A stretch of 64,000 bases of DNA from Metallosphaera sedula DSM 5348 (GTDB lineage: Archaea > Thermoproteota > Thermoprotei_A > Sulfolobales > Sulfolobaceae). Where the stretch lies: assembly GCF_000016605.1 (NCBI RefSeq), contig NC_009440.1:2020001-2084000 (forward strand). The letters run 5' to 3'. Below, piece after piece: positions 26,950-38,253 of this stretch. The translations under genes and the position numbers were made by a program. Below the pieces are notes generated by a model. It was not told where the DNA came from and searched no databases. It saw only the letters and a program-made list of their open reading frames with translations. Numbering within the stretch: position 1 is the first letter of the stretch; every line of letters begins with the position of its first letter.

Positions 26950-28095
26950 ATGAATGGATTAATAATAGCTCTTGCACAGACCAGTAGTCAAGGTCAAAGC
27001 GGGGCAGCCTTGGCGTTCTCGTATATATTTTACATCTTTTTCATCGCCCTTCTAGCCCTTTCATTCTTCCCAGGAGTTCAGCAAAAAACCCAGATCATGT
27101 TCCTGAGCAGGGATGTTGAACAGAAGCTTCAGATGATAGAGGGTTACCTTAAGGACTCCAGGGGACTAACCGAGAAACTCTTGAAGGATAAGGGATTTGC
27201 TGATCCAAAGGCTTTCGTGGACAGAATAATAGATAGGTTCGTAATAGACCCAGTTAGCGTTGAACCAACAGATATCATTAACAGAATGAAGCTCCTCATG
27301 AGAAGCAACGAGGACACAGTGAGGGAAATGATCACTGCAGCTAACCCAAACATTGATCCCATGACTAGGAGCCAGATAGAAATTTCCACCGAAGTAGTGA
27401 ACGCGCTCAACCTGATTTACAAGGTGATTAGACATTACCTCATTATGGCAAAGAAACTAAACAGCATCATGATAATGTACCAACTCCAGATGGTAGCTCC
27501 CATCTACGTGAAGTATGCAGAGGCATATGCCAAGGCACAGAAGGTGTTCCTTCAGGGAATACCCATAGGAGACGGACTTGGTCCCTTGGTTGCCTCAAGG
27601 TTTTTGATGAAAGCTGATCAGAAATTCACTGTTAGCAAGGATACCATAGCTGGATCGATTGAATTTGAAGGAAGGAAAATAGTCGTAGTTAAGGCAGAGG
27701 GCCCCATGGCAACTGTAGGCACTCCAGGTGAAGGTGTACAGAACGTAATAGAGAGGGAAGGCGGAAGAGTTTCCAGGATAATAACGGTAGACGCGGCGCT
27801 GAAGCTGGAGGGAGAGGAGACGGGTTCCGTGGCAGAAGGTATGGGTGTAGCAATGGGTGACCCAGGACCTGAAAAGATAGCCATAGAGAGGGTAGCAGTA
27901 AAGTACGGAATACCCATTGACGCAGTCATAGTTAAGATGAGCATGGAGGAGGCAATCACAGAGATGAGGAAAGAAGTGTACCAGGCAGCTGATAAGGCCA
28001 TAGAGTACGTAAAAAGAATTATCCTAGAAAGGACGAAACCCGGAAGTACTGTCGTAGTGGTTGGAGTAGGTAACACCGCGGGCATAGCCCAGTGA
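26950..28095 (+). CDS. DUF1512 membrane-anchored protein
   Basis: 381 residues. A membrane helix at about 22-42 ([19 protein letters not shown]) is followed by a large cytoplasmic part of helices and an alpha/beta C-terminal domain with [24 protein letters not shown] and [14 protein letters not shown]. It matches the crenarchaeal DUF1512 family in size and layout; function unknown. The gene ends six bases before a small gene likely co-transcribed. Confidence 0.75.
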   Translation: MNGLIIALAQTSSQGQSGAALAFSYIFYIFFIALLALSFFPGVQQKTQIMFLSRDVEQKLQMIEGYLKDSRGLTEKLLKDKGFADPKAFVDRIIDRFVIDPVSVEPTDIINRMKLLMRSNEDTVREMITAANPNIDPMTRSQIEISTEVVNALNLIYKVIRHYLIMAKKLNSIMIMYQLQMVAPIYVKYAEAYAKAQKVFLQGIPIGDGLGPLVASRFLMKADQKFTVSKDTIAGSIEFEGRKIVVVKAEGPMATVGTPGEGVQNVIEREGGRVSRIITVDAALKLEGEETGSVAEGMGVAMGDPGPEKIAIERVAVKYGIPIDAVIVKMSMEEAITEMRKEVYQAADKAIEYVKRIILERTKPGSTVVVVGVGNTAGIAQ

Positions 28096-28101
28096 TAGGG
28101 A

Positions 28102-28296
28102 ATGGCAATAAGCGTTGATTCCAAGCAAAATCTGAAGGTTAAAACTCTCATAAAATGCATGCAATGCGATTACACTCAAGAGAGAGACTTCCAGGTAGGT
28201 GACTTTGTACTCAAACTTGTGGGTAATTGTCCCAAGGATAATGGCCCACTCTACATTGCTGGAATATATGCTGAGTCCATAACACCTAAGAAATAA
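28102..28296 (+). CDS. Small conserved crenarchaeal protein with Cys pair
   Basis: 64 residues. It has CMQC near residue 19 and a single Cys in VGNCPKDNG, suggestive of a minimal zinc ribbon, and basic patches. It starts six bases after the DUF1512 gene and probably shares its transcript. No known function. Confidence 0.68.
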   Translation: MAISVDSKQNLKVKTLIKCMQCDYTQERDFQVGDFVLKLVGNCPKDNGPLYIAGIYAESITPKK

Positions 28297-28327
28297 TTTT
28301 TTAAGGCAGATCTGACTAGATAATTTT

Positions 28328-28451
<124 letters not shown>

Positions 28452-28479
28452 TTTAATTTTACATTTTGCATTATTGCCC

Positions 28480-29646
28480 ATGAAGAGGATATTTGACGAA
28501 GTTCATGGCTCTATAGAGTTAGACGATCTATCTGTTAAGCTAGCGGATTTACCTGAATTCCAGAGATTGAGAAGAATTAGACAGACCAGTCTGGCATACA
28601 CTGTCTACCCTGGAGCTAATCACACAAGGTTCAGTCACTCCTTGGGTACTTACTACTTGGCTGATAAGATAGGAAATAAACTGCTAAAAGAAGGAGCCAT
28701 TACCGGTGAGGAGTTAACCCTTGTCAAGATATCGGCCCTCATTCATGACCTAGGTCAGTTCCCCTTCAGCCATGCAATCGAAAGTTTCTATATCACGAAG
28801 GGCCTTGGAAATAAAGAGCTCAGGGACCTGATTCTCAAGAGTCACATCTCTGACATACTGGACGACTATGGAATAGATCACAAGAAAGTTAGGGATCTCC
28901 TTAACGGAACTAGCATGCTGACCTCAGTAATTGATGGAGATGTTGATGTTGACAGGATGGATTATCTAATAAGGGACTCCACGCACACTGGAATTCAACT
29001 GGGAAGAATAGACCTAGATAGACTAATCTTCACAATCTCCTACAGGGAAAATGGAATTTCGATCCAGGACAAGGGAATAATAAGTTTAGAGAACTTCTAC
29101 CTGTCAAGACTTCACATGTACCAGGCGGTGTACTATCATAAGACAATCCTAGGGTATGAACTATTTCTCAGAAGCATTTACTCAAAACTCCTAGAGGAAT
29201 GCGAAACCAGACTTGAGGTGGAGGACATTAAGGAAATGATAGAGAGGGGCACTTTCCCTTATTGGGATGACGAGTGGGTGTTCGGATCCCTGTACAGATG
29301 CTACTCCGCCAATCCCAACTCAACTACGTCGCAAATGATCAAGGATTTCCTAGACAGGAGAGGACCCAAGGTCGTTTATGAGGAAATAAGCTATGATAAT
29401 GAAAAGGACACAAAATTCAACGAGGTAACAGATAGACTTGCGAGACATATCCCCCAAGATTCTCTTTATCCCTTTGAGGAAAAAATCTCGATCCTGGATA
29501 AGTCCAGGATAAGGGTGATGACTAAGGACAGGGAAATAGACCTTGATGGTTATCCTACTCTCCTCAGGTCAATACCCGAGAGACTTATCATTAGAAGAGT
29601 TTATGTCGATAGAAGGTTTGTCAATAGAGCCAGGGAAATAATTTGA
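28480..29646 (+). CDS. HD-domain phosphohydrolase (SAMHD1/dGTPase-like)
   Basis: 388 residues from ATG 28480. The HD metal site is visible as HTRFSHSLGT, HDLGQFPFSH and DVDVDRMDYLIRD. Such archaeal proteins resemble dNTP triphosphohydrolases; the actual nucleotide substrate is unknown. The frame is open back into the 5S gene, which I exclude. The T-rich tract just after 5S rRNA lies about 25 bases before the ATG and may serve as its TATA box. The stop overlaps the next gene by 4 bases. Confidence 0.87.
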   Translation: MKRIFDEVHGSIELDDLSVKLADLPEFQRLRRIRQTSLAYTVYPGANHTRFSHSLGTYYLADKIGNKLLKEGAITGEELTLVKISALIHDLGQFPFSHAIESFYITKGLGNKELRDLILKSHISDILDDYGIDHKKVRDLLNGTSMLTSVIDGDVDVDRMDYLIRDSTHTGIQLGRIDLDRLIFTISYRENGISIQDKGIISLENFYLSRLHMYQAVYYHKTILGYELFLRSIYSKLLEECETRLEVEDIKEMIERGTFPYWDDEWVFGSLYRCYSANPNSTTSQMIKDFLDRRGPKVVYEEISYDNEKDTKFNEVTDRLARHIPQDSLYPFEEKISILDKSRIRVMTKDREIDLDGYPTLLRSIPERLIIRRVYVDRRFVNRAREII

Positions 29647-30311
29647 TCAAGTTGCTTCTAACGGATCTAGACGGTACCCTAACAGAGGACAGGGGTACCT
29701 ACGTAGTGGACATAGGCGCGATCAAGGCACTCAGGAGAGCAGAGAAGGCAGGTATCAGGGTGGCCCTGGTCAGCGGAAACTCATACCCTGTTTTAAGGGG
29801 ATTACACAACTACCTGGGACTAAGCGGGGGGTTAGTTGCTGAAAACGGTTGCTTCGTTTTTCATGGGGGAGTAACTTTCAGGGTCTGTGAAACCGTCCCT
29901 AGGGAAGTAGTCTCAGAGTTCGCGAAAACCTTCAACCTTAGGGAGAGCTGGCAGAACGAGTTCAGGAGGTCAGACTTTGGTTTCACCCCGGCTGAATTGA
30001 AGGATGAAATGATCAAGTGGGCGGAGGAAAGGGGATTGGTTGTCCAGAGCAGTGGATACGCCCTGCACCTTTCAGGTAAACCTGGGGGGAAGGGGGCTGG
30101 GGTTAGAAAGCTTCTGGAACTCGCAAATGTGAAGAGAGAGGAAACAGGAGCGATAGGGGACTCCAGGACCGACATAGAGATGTTCAGGGAAGCAGGAATC
30201 ACGGCCGCGGTGTCCAACGCGGACCCAGAGCTGAAGAGAGTGGCGTCGATCTCACTTAAATTAAAAAGCGGAGCAGGAGTTATGGAATTCATTGACATGT
30301 TACTGAGTTGA
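29643..30311 (+). CDS. HAD-family phosphoglycolate phosphatase, archaeal type
   Basis: 222 residues. HAD motif I is [13 protein letters not shown], motif [13 protein letters not shown], motif III Lys in [13 protein letters not shown], and motif [14 protein letters not shown]. This matches the archaeal TA0175-like phosphoglycolate phosphatase group, which salvages or detoxifies 2-phosphoglycolate. It starts with TTG overlapping the HD gene and its TGA overlaps the gltX ATG, so the three genes form one operon. Confidence 0.88.
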   Translation: MIKLLLTDLDGTLTEDRGTYVVDIGAIKALRRAEKAGIRVALVSGNSYPVLRGLHNYLGLSGGLVAENGCFVFHGGVTFRVCETVPREVVSEFAKTFNLRESWQNEFRRSDFGFTPAELKDEMIKWAEERGLVVQSSGYALHLSGKPGGKGAGVRKLLELANVKREETGAIGDSRTDIEMFREAGITAAVSNADPELKRVASISLKLKSGAGVMEFIDMLLS

Positions 30312-32011
30312 TGACCATGGAGTTAGAGGAAATTGTATACAAGTATGCCCTCTGGAACGCGGTGAAACACAACGGACAGGCCCAGGTAGGCCCCGTTGTG
30401 AGTAAGGTTTTCGCCGAGAGGCCAGAGCTTAAGGCGAACGCCAAGGAAGTGGTTAAACTCGCCGAGAAGATGGTTGCAAAGGTTAACGCGATGTCCCTGG
30501 AACAACAGACTGCGGAGTTGCAGAAGTACCCTGAGCTTCTGGAGGAGAGGAAGAAGGAGGAGAAAAAGACTCTCTCCCCGCTTCCAAACGTTAAGGGCAC
30601 TGTGGTCACGAGGTTTGCCCCGAACCCCGATGGTCCACTTCACCTGGGTAACGCCAGGGCAGCGGTCCTGTCCTTCGAGTATGCCAAGATGTATAAGGGC
30701 AAATTCATCCTAAGGTTTGACGACACCGATCCCAAGGTGAAGAAACCCATTAAGGAGGCTTACGACTGGATCAGGGACGATTTAAGATGGCTCAACATCA
30801 CGTGGGATCTTGAGTTTAAGGCCTCGGAGAGAATGAGCGCCTACTACAATGTGGCTAAGGTGATGCTCGAGAAGGGGTTTGCCTACGTTGATACCCTTAG
30901 TGACGCGGAGTTCAAGGCGTGGAGGGACTCAAGGAACAAAACCGTGTATAAGCCCAGGACCAATCCACCGGAGGTCAACCTCGAGCTCTGGGAGAAGATG
31001 CTGAACGGCGATTTTGACGAGGGTAAAGCTGTGGTGAGGATAAAGACGAATCCGGAGGACCCTGATCCCTCAAAGATCGACTGGGTAATGCTCAGGATCA
31101 TTGATACCAAGAGAAACCCCCACCCCATCGCAGGGGATAAGTTCAGGGTATGGCCCACATACAATTTCGCCACGGCCGTGGATGATCACGAGTTCGGGAT
31201 AACCCATATCCTCCGTGCAAAGGAGCACACGACCAACACCGAGAAACAGAGATGGGTCTACGATTACATGGGATGGGAAATGCCAACCGTCCTTGAATTT
31301 GGAAGACTGAAACTTGAGGGTTTTATGATGAGCAAGTCCAAGATCAGGGGGATGCTGGAGACCGGGTCAGAGAGAGACGATCCTAGGTTACCCACTCTAG
31401 CAGGGTTAAGGAGGAGGGGGATCATACCCGACACCGTGAGAGAGATCATCATCCAGGTGGGATTGAAGGTGACAGACGCGACCATTAGCTTCGATAATAT
31501 AGCCTCTGTTAATAGGAAACTCCTGGATCCCGTTGCCAAGAGGCTCATGTTTGTCAGGGAAGGGGTACTCTTTAAACTGGAGATCCCCCAGGAGATGAAG
31601 GCCAAGGTTCCCCTAATACCTGCGAGACAGGAGTTTAGGGAGATCTTCGTGAAACCTGGTGACGAGATTTACCTGGATAAGGGCGATGTTGAGGAGGGGA
31701 AGGTAGTGAGGCTCATGGACCTCTGCAACGTTAAGATAGAGGGAGACAGATTGAGGTTCCTCAGCCAGGATCTAGAGTCTGCCAAGAGAATGGGAGCTAA
31801 CATAATCCAGTGGGTGAAGAAAAGTGAAAGCAAGAGCGTGAACGTGATAAAGGCTGATCCAAACAAGGATGTCGAGGAGATCAGGGGCTACGGCGAGGGG
31901 TACTTTGAGACCCTAAAGCCAGGGGATATTGTCCAGCTGGTTCGCTACGGATTCGCCAGAGTGGACAGCATATCACGTGGTGAGATTACCATGATATTCG
32001 CACATGAGTAA
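30311..32011 (+). CDS. gltX: Glutamyl-tRNA synthetase, archaeal (non-discriminating type)
   Basis: About 566 residues. Class I motifs are PLHLGNARA (HIGH-like) and MMSKSK (KMSKS-like), with [10 protein letters not shown] before the first. The C-terminal part is the beta-barrel anticodon domain of the archaeal/eukaryotic GlnRS-GluRS type ([19 protein letters not shown]). Archaea use this enzyme to charge tRNA-Gln with Glu as well. I choose ATG 30311; TTG 30308 and ATG 30317 are alternatives. GC content is higher than in most neighbours. Confidence 0.94.
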   Translation: MTMELEEIVYKYALWNAVKHNGQAQVGPVVSKVFAERPELKANAKEVVKLAEKMVAKVNAMSLEQQTAELQKYPELLEERKKEEKKTLSPLPNVKGTVVTRFAPNPDGPLHLGNARAAVLSFEYAKMYKGKFILRFDDTDPKVKKPIKEAYDWIRDDLRWLNITWDLEFKASERMSAYYNVAKVMLEKGFAYVDTLSDAEFKAWRDSRNKTVYKPRTNPPEVNLELWEKMLNGDFDEGKAVVRIKTNPEDPDPSKIDWVMLRIIDTKRNPHPIAGDKFRVWPTYNFATAVDDHEFGITHILRAKEHTTNTEKQRWVYDYMGWEMPTVLEFGRLKLEGFMMSKSKIRGMLETGSERDDPRLPTLAGLRRRGIIPDTVREIIIQVGLKVTDATISFDNIASVNRKLLDPVAKRLMFVREGVLFKLEIPQEMKAKVPLIPARQEFREIFVKPGDEIYLDKGDVEEGKVVRLMDLCNVKIEGDRLRFLSQDLESAKRMGANIIQWVKKSESKSVNVIKADPNKDVEEIRGYGEGYFETLKPGDIVQLVRYGFARVDSISRGEITMIFAHE

Positions 32012-32041
32012 CTTTTTAATTCTCGAGGCTTAAAATCCACG

Positions 32042-32071
32042 GCGTGACGACATAGGAAGGAGGATGAACGC
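32042..32071 (+). promoter_or_regulatory. Kink-turn-like element in the rpl7ae leader
   Basis: GCGT (32042-32045) pairs with ACGC (32068-32071), and each strand continues inward with GA (32046-32047 and 32066-32067), giving the tandem sheared G.A pairs of a kink-turn or k-loop, similar to a box C/D motif (GTGACGA and ATGA). The loop contains the Shine-Dalgarno GGAGG (32059-32063) and the start ATG lies two bases after the stem. Binding by L7Ae would block its own translation. Confidence 0.5.
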
Positions 32072-32073
32072 AA

Positions 32074-32451
32074 ATGGCTAAACCATCTTATGTAAAATTC
32101 GATGTTCCGCCAGAATTGGCGGAGAAAGCCCTAGAGGCTCTAAAGAAAGCTAAGGAAACAGGTAAGATTAGGAAGGGAACAAACGAAGCTACTAAGGCCA
32201 TAGAGAGAGGGCAGGCTAAGCTTGTCCTCATTGCAGAGGACGTTCAACCTGAGGAAATAGTAGCACATCTACCACCTTTGTGTGAGGAGAAGAAGATACC
32301 ATACATTTACGTTCCCACCAAGAAGGGCATAGGCGAAGCTTGCGGACTACAGGTAGGCGCGGCAGCTGCGGCCATATTGGATCCAGGACAGGGCAAGGAC
32401 GTTTTAGACGAAGTAATAAAGAGAGTCTCGGAGCTTACAGGTAAGTCTTAA
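32074..32451 (+). CDS. rpl7ae: Ribosomal protein L7Ae
   Basis: 125 residues. L7Ae binds kink-turns in 23S rRNA, box C/D and H/ACA guide RNAs and RNase P RNA. The RNA-binding surface is visible as [18 protein letters not shown] and the LLI-type stretch [18 protein letters not shown]-like CTTAAAAT at 32026-32033 gives a leader of about 20 bases that carries the kink-turn-like fold and the Shine-Dalgarno site. It is the last gene before an intrinsic-type terminator. Confidence 0.96.
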   Translation: MAKPSYVKFDVPPELAEKALEALKKAKETGKIRKGTNEATKAIERGQAKLVLIAEDVQPEEIVAHLPPLCEEKKIPYIYVPTKKGIGEACGLQVGAAAAAILDPGQGKDVLDEVIKRVSELTGKS

Positions 32452-32460
32452 TTTTTTGAC

Positions 32461-32483
32461 AGGCTTATTTACAAGCCTTTTTT
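32461..32483 (+). terminator. Hairpin plus T-tract after rpl7ae
   Basis: AGGCTT (32461-32466) and AAGCCT (32473-32478) form a perfect 6-bp stem with a 6-base loop, followed at once by five further T residues. This is a bacterial-style intrinsic terminator layout ten bases after the rpl7ae stop; archaeal termination needs only the T-tract, so the hairpin may stabilise the mRNA end. Confidence 0.55.
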
Positions 32484-32585
32484 GGAATATTCGTTTTTGA
32501 TTGATACGTTCTAGTTCTAGGGAATTAAGCGAGTCAGGTGTCATTGACGGAGGTTAATTTGATGATAAGCGTAAGAAAACAAGAG

Positions 32586-32675
32586 CGCCGCGGGACGGAC
32601 TCGAACCGTCGACCGCTCGGTCTCTGTCAACTAGAAGTTAACAGCCGAGCGCTCTGCCAGCTGAGCTACCGCGGC
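32586..32675 (-). tRNA. tRNA-Asn (GTT) with a 17-base intron
   Basis: Acceptor arm GCCGCGG pairs with CCGCGGC; the D stem is GCTC/GAGC, the anticodon stem CTCGG/CCGAG, and the T loop TTCGAGT. The anticodon is GTT. Mature tRNA is 73 bases without CCA. A 17-base intron (32622-32638) lies between positions 37 and 38; the bulge-helix-bulge is formed by CTGT with ACAG and the bulges TA^A and AG^A. A TATA-like TTTAAA at 32705-32710 is about 26 bases before the expected start. A T-rich stretch follows the 3' end. Confidence 0.93.
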
Positions 32676-32788
32676 ACGCGCATTATAAAACACGGACCAT
32701 CCCATTTAAAACTTTCTCACGTGAGTTTTGACCTCAACGTTTAGATTTCCGTCGAACGTGGAGAAGGACCATTTATAAGCCGTCAAGA
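32676..32788. other. Spacer between tRNA genes with a palindrome and an extra TATA box
   Basis: Besides the tRNA-Asn promoter, the spacer holds the perfect 10-bp palindrome CTCACGTGAG (32716-32725) flanked by A- and T-runs, and a strong TATA-like TTTATAAG (32772-32779) whose distance does not fit either tRNA. Read on the minus strand it would start a short transcript near 32750 crossing the palindrome. No convincing coding frame is present. Confidence 0.35.
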
Positions 32789-32864
32789 TGGGGCCGAGGG
32801 GATTTGAACCCCCGATTACCAGGGCCCAAGCCTGGCGTCCTGGACCAAACTAGACGACGGCCCC
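32789..32864 (-). tRNA. tRNA-Pro (TGG)
   Basis: 76 bases without CCA. Acceptor GGGGCCG pairs with CGGCCCC, anticodon stem CCAGG/CCTGG encloses loop CTTGGGC with anticodon TGG, and the T arm is GGGGG TTCAAAT CCCC-type. No intron. A TATA-like TTTAAG at 32891-32896 is about 27 bases before the 5' end. Confidence 0.94.
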
Positions 32865-33063
32865 GCTCAACTTCTTTAGAAGGTATGGCATTTAAGCTTA
32901 ATCTCGCCACCACTCAAAAGTATTGCGTCCCCAAATATCGCGTTAAGAGTTTTAGTATTGTATGATTAAATAAAGTGTTTTCTCCTTTATAAGCTTAGTC
33001 TGTAATCACTTGACAGTGTTCGATCAGATTTCTCCATGAATCATCTATAATATGAAACAAAAG

Positions 33064-33070
33064 TTATATA
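33064..33070 (+). promoter_or_regulatory. Strong TATA box of the orphan gene
   Basis: TTATATA preceded by AAAAG (a BRE-like purine run) is centred 26 bases before the ATG at 33093, the exact spacing for a leaderless transcript. This supports the orphan gene downstream being expressed. Confidence 0.6.
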
Positions 33071-33092
33071 CTAGGTTACGATTTTTCAAGTA

Positions 33093-34457
33093 ATGGCAAC
33101 ACAAACTGAAACGAAGAACCTGATCTCGATCTTGGGCGATGTCTCTTTGAGGGACGTGTTGGAGTGGCTCTCCACAGCCATGATTGGGCTCACGGTGGCT
33201 GTCGACACAGCCGAGTCAACTTGCGCGGTTAACGACGTCACGAGAGACCCAGGCTCACTCACCCTGAAGCCATCGCTGATATATCCTGCTAGGTTCTCGT
33301 CCGCGGGCAGGACATCCAGCGTGTCGGGGATAGATCAGCTGGTGAGGCATGGTATTGTGGTCAAGAGCCAGGGGACTAACACAAGTGGCCAGACCAGGGA
33401 GATATACGTCTTCCTTGGGGGTTACTCGCAGGCCTGGGCATACAACGTGAACAAGTTGGGGGCTTCGCAATCGGGTTTAGGCCTTAGCTTCAGCTCGGAC
33501 TCCAACTTGATTGGGAGGTTGTTGTCAGGGTCCTATGGGATAACGGCTGTGCCCATGAGACCGCACAAGGAGGTCGAGTTTGTCAGTGAGTTCATCCCTC
33601 CAGCCTCTCCATGCAGGTCAGGGATAATCCAGGACATCACGGAGTTCGGGGCTTTCTTCGAGATGGGGATGATCCCGTCGTTTGTGCCAGATGTTTATAG
33701 GTTCATAGCGGAACTAGGACTTCGCCATGGACAGCTCTTCGATGGAGCAGCTTTAAAAGGTAATGTGGCCGATGCTATTAGGTTTGCTTCGGAGATTATT
33801 CCAACCTGGTTGCCCGCCCAGGCAGCCACCGAGAACCCCTTGTCCGTTTTTGGAATACCCGGTTACGTCTCCTATCCCAACACGCTGAGCTCCATACCTG
33901 TAGAAGGAGTAGGCCCGTCTTTATTCTCGGCAGTCCGTGACTTTTTCGGCCTCGGGGTAGGCGAGTTCCCCATGATAGAGGGGGCCCCGTTCTTCGCCAA
34001 CCTACCCTGCACGGGCGAATGCGAGCAACTGGGCCTCGCTGGCTTCGTGGGAGACTCGGGGATCATCCCAGATCTTGAGGAGAGCTATCAGGGCGCCTCC
34101 TTCGTTGTGAAGTCCTCTTACCTGGTTCCCCCACCCCGCTCTTACAACTTCAACGACATCGTGGAATATGCTAACTCGAGGGGAGTGGGGCAGGCCTTCA
34201 TTCAAGCTGTTGACCTTCTTGTGGACGCCATAAGGCTCGAGGAGGCTCTGGTCAAGGCGGGTCTCAACGAGGAGGAGGCTGACCTAGCGGTGGATCAGCT
34301 GGAGTGGACCGCGGAACTCTTCGAGAGGGGGATCGAGAACCTGGCCAGGGACATAGTCGAGGAGCTCAAGGCCCCAAGCCATCCAGACCATACTGACCCT
34401 GTGAGACAGCAGGTTCACAGGACCTACCTGTGCCTGAGGTTAGGGAATTGTACTTGA
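33093..34457 (+). CDS. GC-rich orphan protein of unknown function
   Basis: 454 residues, not recognised. It is soluble in prediction apart from a mild hydrophobic stretch near residues 23-36. The middle is rich in Gly, Ser and Pro with aromatic residues (for example SFVPDVYRF, PPPRSYNF); the last 80 residues are acidic and helical (EEALVKAGLNEEEADLAVDQLE). Paired cysteines occur as PCTGEC near residue 308 and at the C-terminal end CLRLGNC. Codon use is clearly richer in G and C than the neighbours (38 of 60 bases in 33961-34020). It stands alone between tRNA-Pro and a convergent glycan gene, which suggests acquisition by transfer. A structural or envelope protein is possible but not shown. 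Confidence 0.7.
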   Translation: MATQTETKNLISILGDVSLRDVLEWLSTAMIGLTVAVDTAESTCAVNDVTRDPGSLTLKPSLIYPARFSSAGRTSSVSGIDQLVRHGIVVKSQGTNTSGQTREIYVFLGGYSQAWAYNVNKLGASQSGLGLSFSSDSNLIGRLLSGSYGITAVPMRPHKEVEFVSEFIPPASPCRSGIIQDITEFGAFFEMGMIPSFVPDVYRFIAELGLRHGQLFDGAALKGNVADAIRFASEIIPTWLPAQAATENPLSVFGIPGYVSYPNTLSSIPVEGVGPSLFSAVRDFFGLGVGEFPMIEGAPFFANLPCTGECEQLGLAGFVGDSGIIPDLEESYQGASFVVKSSYLVPPPRSYNFNDIVEYANSRGVGQAFIQAVDLLVDAIRLEEALVKAGLNEEEADLAVDQLEWTAELFERGIENLARDIVEELKAPSHPDHTDPVRQQVHRTYLCLRLGNCT

Positions 34458-34535
34458 GCGCGAAGATACTAAGACACCCAGGTTGAAGACACTAGATCCT
34501 CTCAAGTCAATGGAGACACCAGGCCTTGACCAATC

Positions 34536-35498
34536 TCAAATCCTGATCACCGTGGTCTGGAACACTACTGCGAGCACGGCCATGACTATCTCTATCCCCC
34601 ATATAAAGGCCACAATCTGATACTCCCTAAACCTCCCTAGTTTCATGACTACATGAGTTAGCGAATTAGGGGAACCGTTCCAGGTCAAGGTTCCGTCTGA
34701 ATTCACTTGTCCGAAGGAGACGCCCTTAAACCTGGTTCTGGCCTTCAGAACGAACTCGAGAACGTAGGGAAGGTACAAGAAGGCCAAGGCAGTCAACATG
34801 TAACCGGATATACCAATTGAGCCTATGGCTGAACCTATTAGGTAGGTACCAATATTTCCTAGAAACACCTTGGCAGGATACTTATTGAAATAAAGGAAAG
34901 CTGCCAAAACCACCGCCAGGATGAGGGCCATATCCCCTGCCTCTGCGGTAACCCCAACACCCCTCAAACCAATGATAGCCAAGGCCAACGCCATGATCAG
35001 TCCCATACCCGTCCCCAACCCGTTCAATCCCTCAAGCATGTTAAAGGCGTTAGAGGCTATGGTCAACGCAGCAGGTATTATGATAACGTAATAGAATAAC
35101 CCAAAATTCACCGGGCCTATGAAAGGTATGGATATGATGGAATGCCCTATACTATAGATTGCTAGCGGAACTGAGGCGAACACTGGGGTTAGGGCTCTCA
35201 CAGACTGCTTAAGGTTAAGTACGTCATCAAGAAGCCCTATGAACCCTATTATCAAGGAGGAGAGAAGGACAGCAGTGATGATCCCTGCGTATTCTTGATC
35301 TATGGCCAGGAGCGCGAAGTTCCCCGCCACTAAACCTGCCAGGATACCAATCCCTCCCAAGACTGGCACCTCTGGCTTATCCAGCTTATTAACGTCCTTT
35401 CCCACGAAACCCCTTGCCTTAGATATACCAATTACCCACTTTGTGGTCAAAATCGTTACGGCGAACGCAATGATCAGCGGTAATACTACGTCAAGCAA
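34536..35498 (-). CDS. aglH: GlcNAc-1-phosphate transferase, dolichol-linked glycan synthesis (AglH-like)
   Basis: 320-residue polytopic membrane enzyme of the MraY/WecA/Alg7 family, with about ten helices. Conserved cytoplasmic motifs: GLLDDVLNLKQ, NAFNMLEGLNGLGTG and KVFLGNIGT. It should add GlcNAc-1-P from UDP-GlcNAc to dolichyl phosphate, the first step of N-glycan assembly in Sulfolobales. It is the last gene of the leftward train and begins the base after the prenyl diphosphate synthase stop, coupling lipid chain and glycan carrier synthesis. Confidence 0.87.
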   Translation of the reverse strand: MLDVVLPLIIAFAVTILTTKWVIGISKARGFVGKDVNKLDKPEVPVLGGIGILAGLVAGNFALLAIDQEYAGIITAVLLSSLIIGFIGLLDDVLNLKQSVRALTPVFASVPLAIYSIGHSIISIPFIGPVNFGLFYYVIIIPAALTIASNAFNMLEGLNGLGTGMGLIMALALAIIGLRGVGVTAEAGDMALILAVVLAAFLYFNKYPAKVFLGNIGTYLIGSAIGSIGISGYMLTALAFLYLPYVLEFVLKARTRFKGVSFGQVNSDGTLTWNGSPNSLTHVVMKLGRFREYQIVAFIWGIEIVMAVLAVVFQTTVIRI

Positions 35499-36481
35499 CT
35501 ATTTTCGCCTTTTAATGACTATGTCAGCTATGCTTCGTAAGCCTTTCACGGCGTTTTCGTTTCTAGGAGTTACCCTTGAGAGGTGAGCCAATGCCTCCTC
35601 GTGATATTTCCTTGCCAACTCGTAGGCGTAATCAAGGGAAAGTCCAGTTATGAGGGAAGCTGTGGCCTTTAACTTGGACATGTCGTTTGATCCTAGACCC
35701 TCCATGATGATCTTCCTCTCTTCGCTGTTAGCCCTCTCAAGCGATTTTATAACGAGGAGGGTCTTCTTAGCTTCCCTAATATCGCTGTAAAGTGGTTTTC
35801 CAAGCTCCTTCTCGTCAGCAGTAATACCAAGAATGTCGTCAACTATCTGGAACGCTATCCCCATCTTCTCACCGAACTCGTAGAGATTGTTCACTTCCTC
35901 TTCACTACCACCAGCTAGCACTCCGCCCAGATAGGCTGAACACGCAAACAGTTGAGCGGTCTTCCTCCTTATCATCTCGAGGTAGTCCTTCTCCCTTATG
36001 TCCCACCTCTTCTCGAATTCCATATCCATTGCCTGCCCCTCGGAAACCACTATAACTGATCTCGAGAAGCAGTCCAACACCTTATAGGCTACGTCACCGC
36101 TCAAACCCTTGATCGATTCTGTAAGGATTTGAAAGGCCTTAGCGTGTAAAAGATCTCCCGCCAGGATCGCAGTGGGGATTCCCCATTTCACGTGAACCGT
36201 GGGAATACCCCTCCTTGTCGTGTCCTGGTCCATTATGTCGTCGTGTATTAGTGTGAAATTATGAAGAACCTCAACCGCGGCTCCTGCGAGTATGGCCCTG
36301 TGTCTTTCACCACCTAGCAGGTCTGAGGAAAGTACCACTACTAGGGGCCTCAGTCTCTTTCCTCCAGCACTTATCAGGTATCGTGACGCTTCATAGAGCT
36401 CCCTAGTGTCGCCGTGAAGAAAACTGTCCATGGTTGCATTGACTTTAGCTACTATTTCCTCAAAATATTGGTCTAGATCCA

Positions 36482-36482
<1 letters not shown>
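35499..36482 (-). CDS. gds: Farnesyl/geranylgeranyl diphosphate synthase
   Basis: 327 residues. The first Asp-rich motif is LIHDDIMDQDTTRRG, the second VDDILGITADEKELGKP. The enzyme condenses IPP units to make the C20 chain of archaeal ether lipids; the bulky residues before the first motif fix chain length. In Sulfolobus the gene next to the GlcNAc-1-P transferase is this bifunctional synthase. Its ATG overlaps the fni stop. Confidence 0.92.

Positions 36483-38253
<1,771 letters not shown>

Noticed and set aside
27618-28160. 180-codon frame antisense to the DUF1512 gene
   Set aside because: Shadow of the real gene's codon pattern; rich in Ser, Thr, Pro and Leu as typical of antisense frames.
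32538-32744. 68-codon frame on the plus strand
   Set aside because: It runs antisense through the tRNA-Asn gene and has no promoter or family match.
32780-33100. Integrated element using tRNA-Pro as attachment site
   Set aside because: I found no second copy of the tRNA 3' end and no integrase; the orphan gene lies on the 5' side of the tRNA, the wrong side for usual integration.
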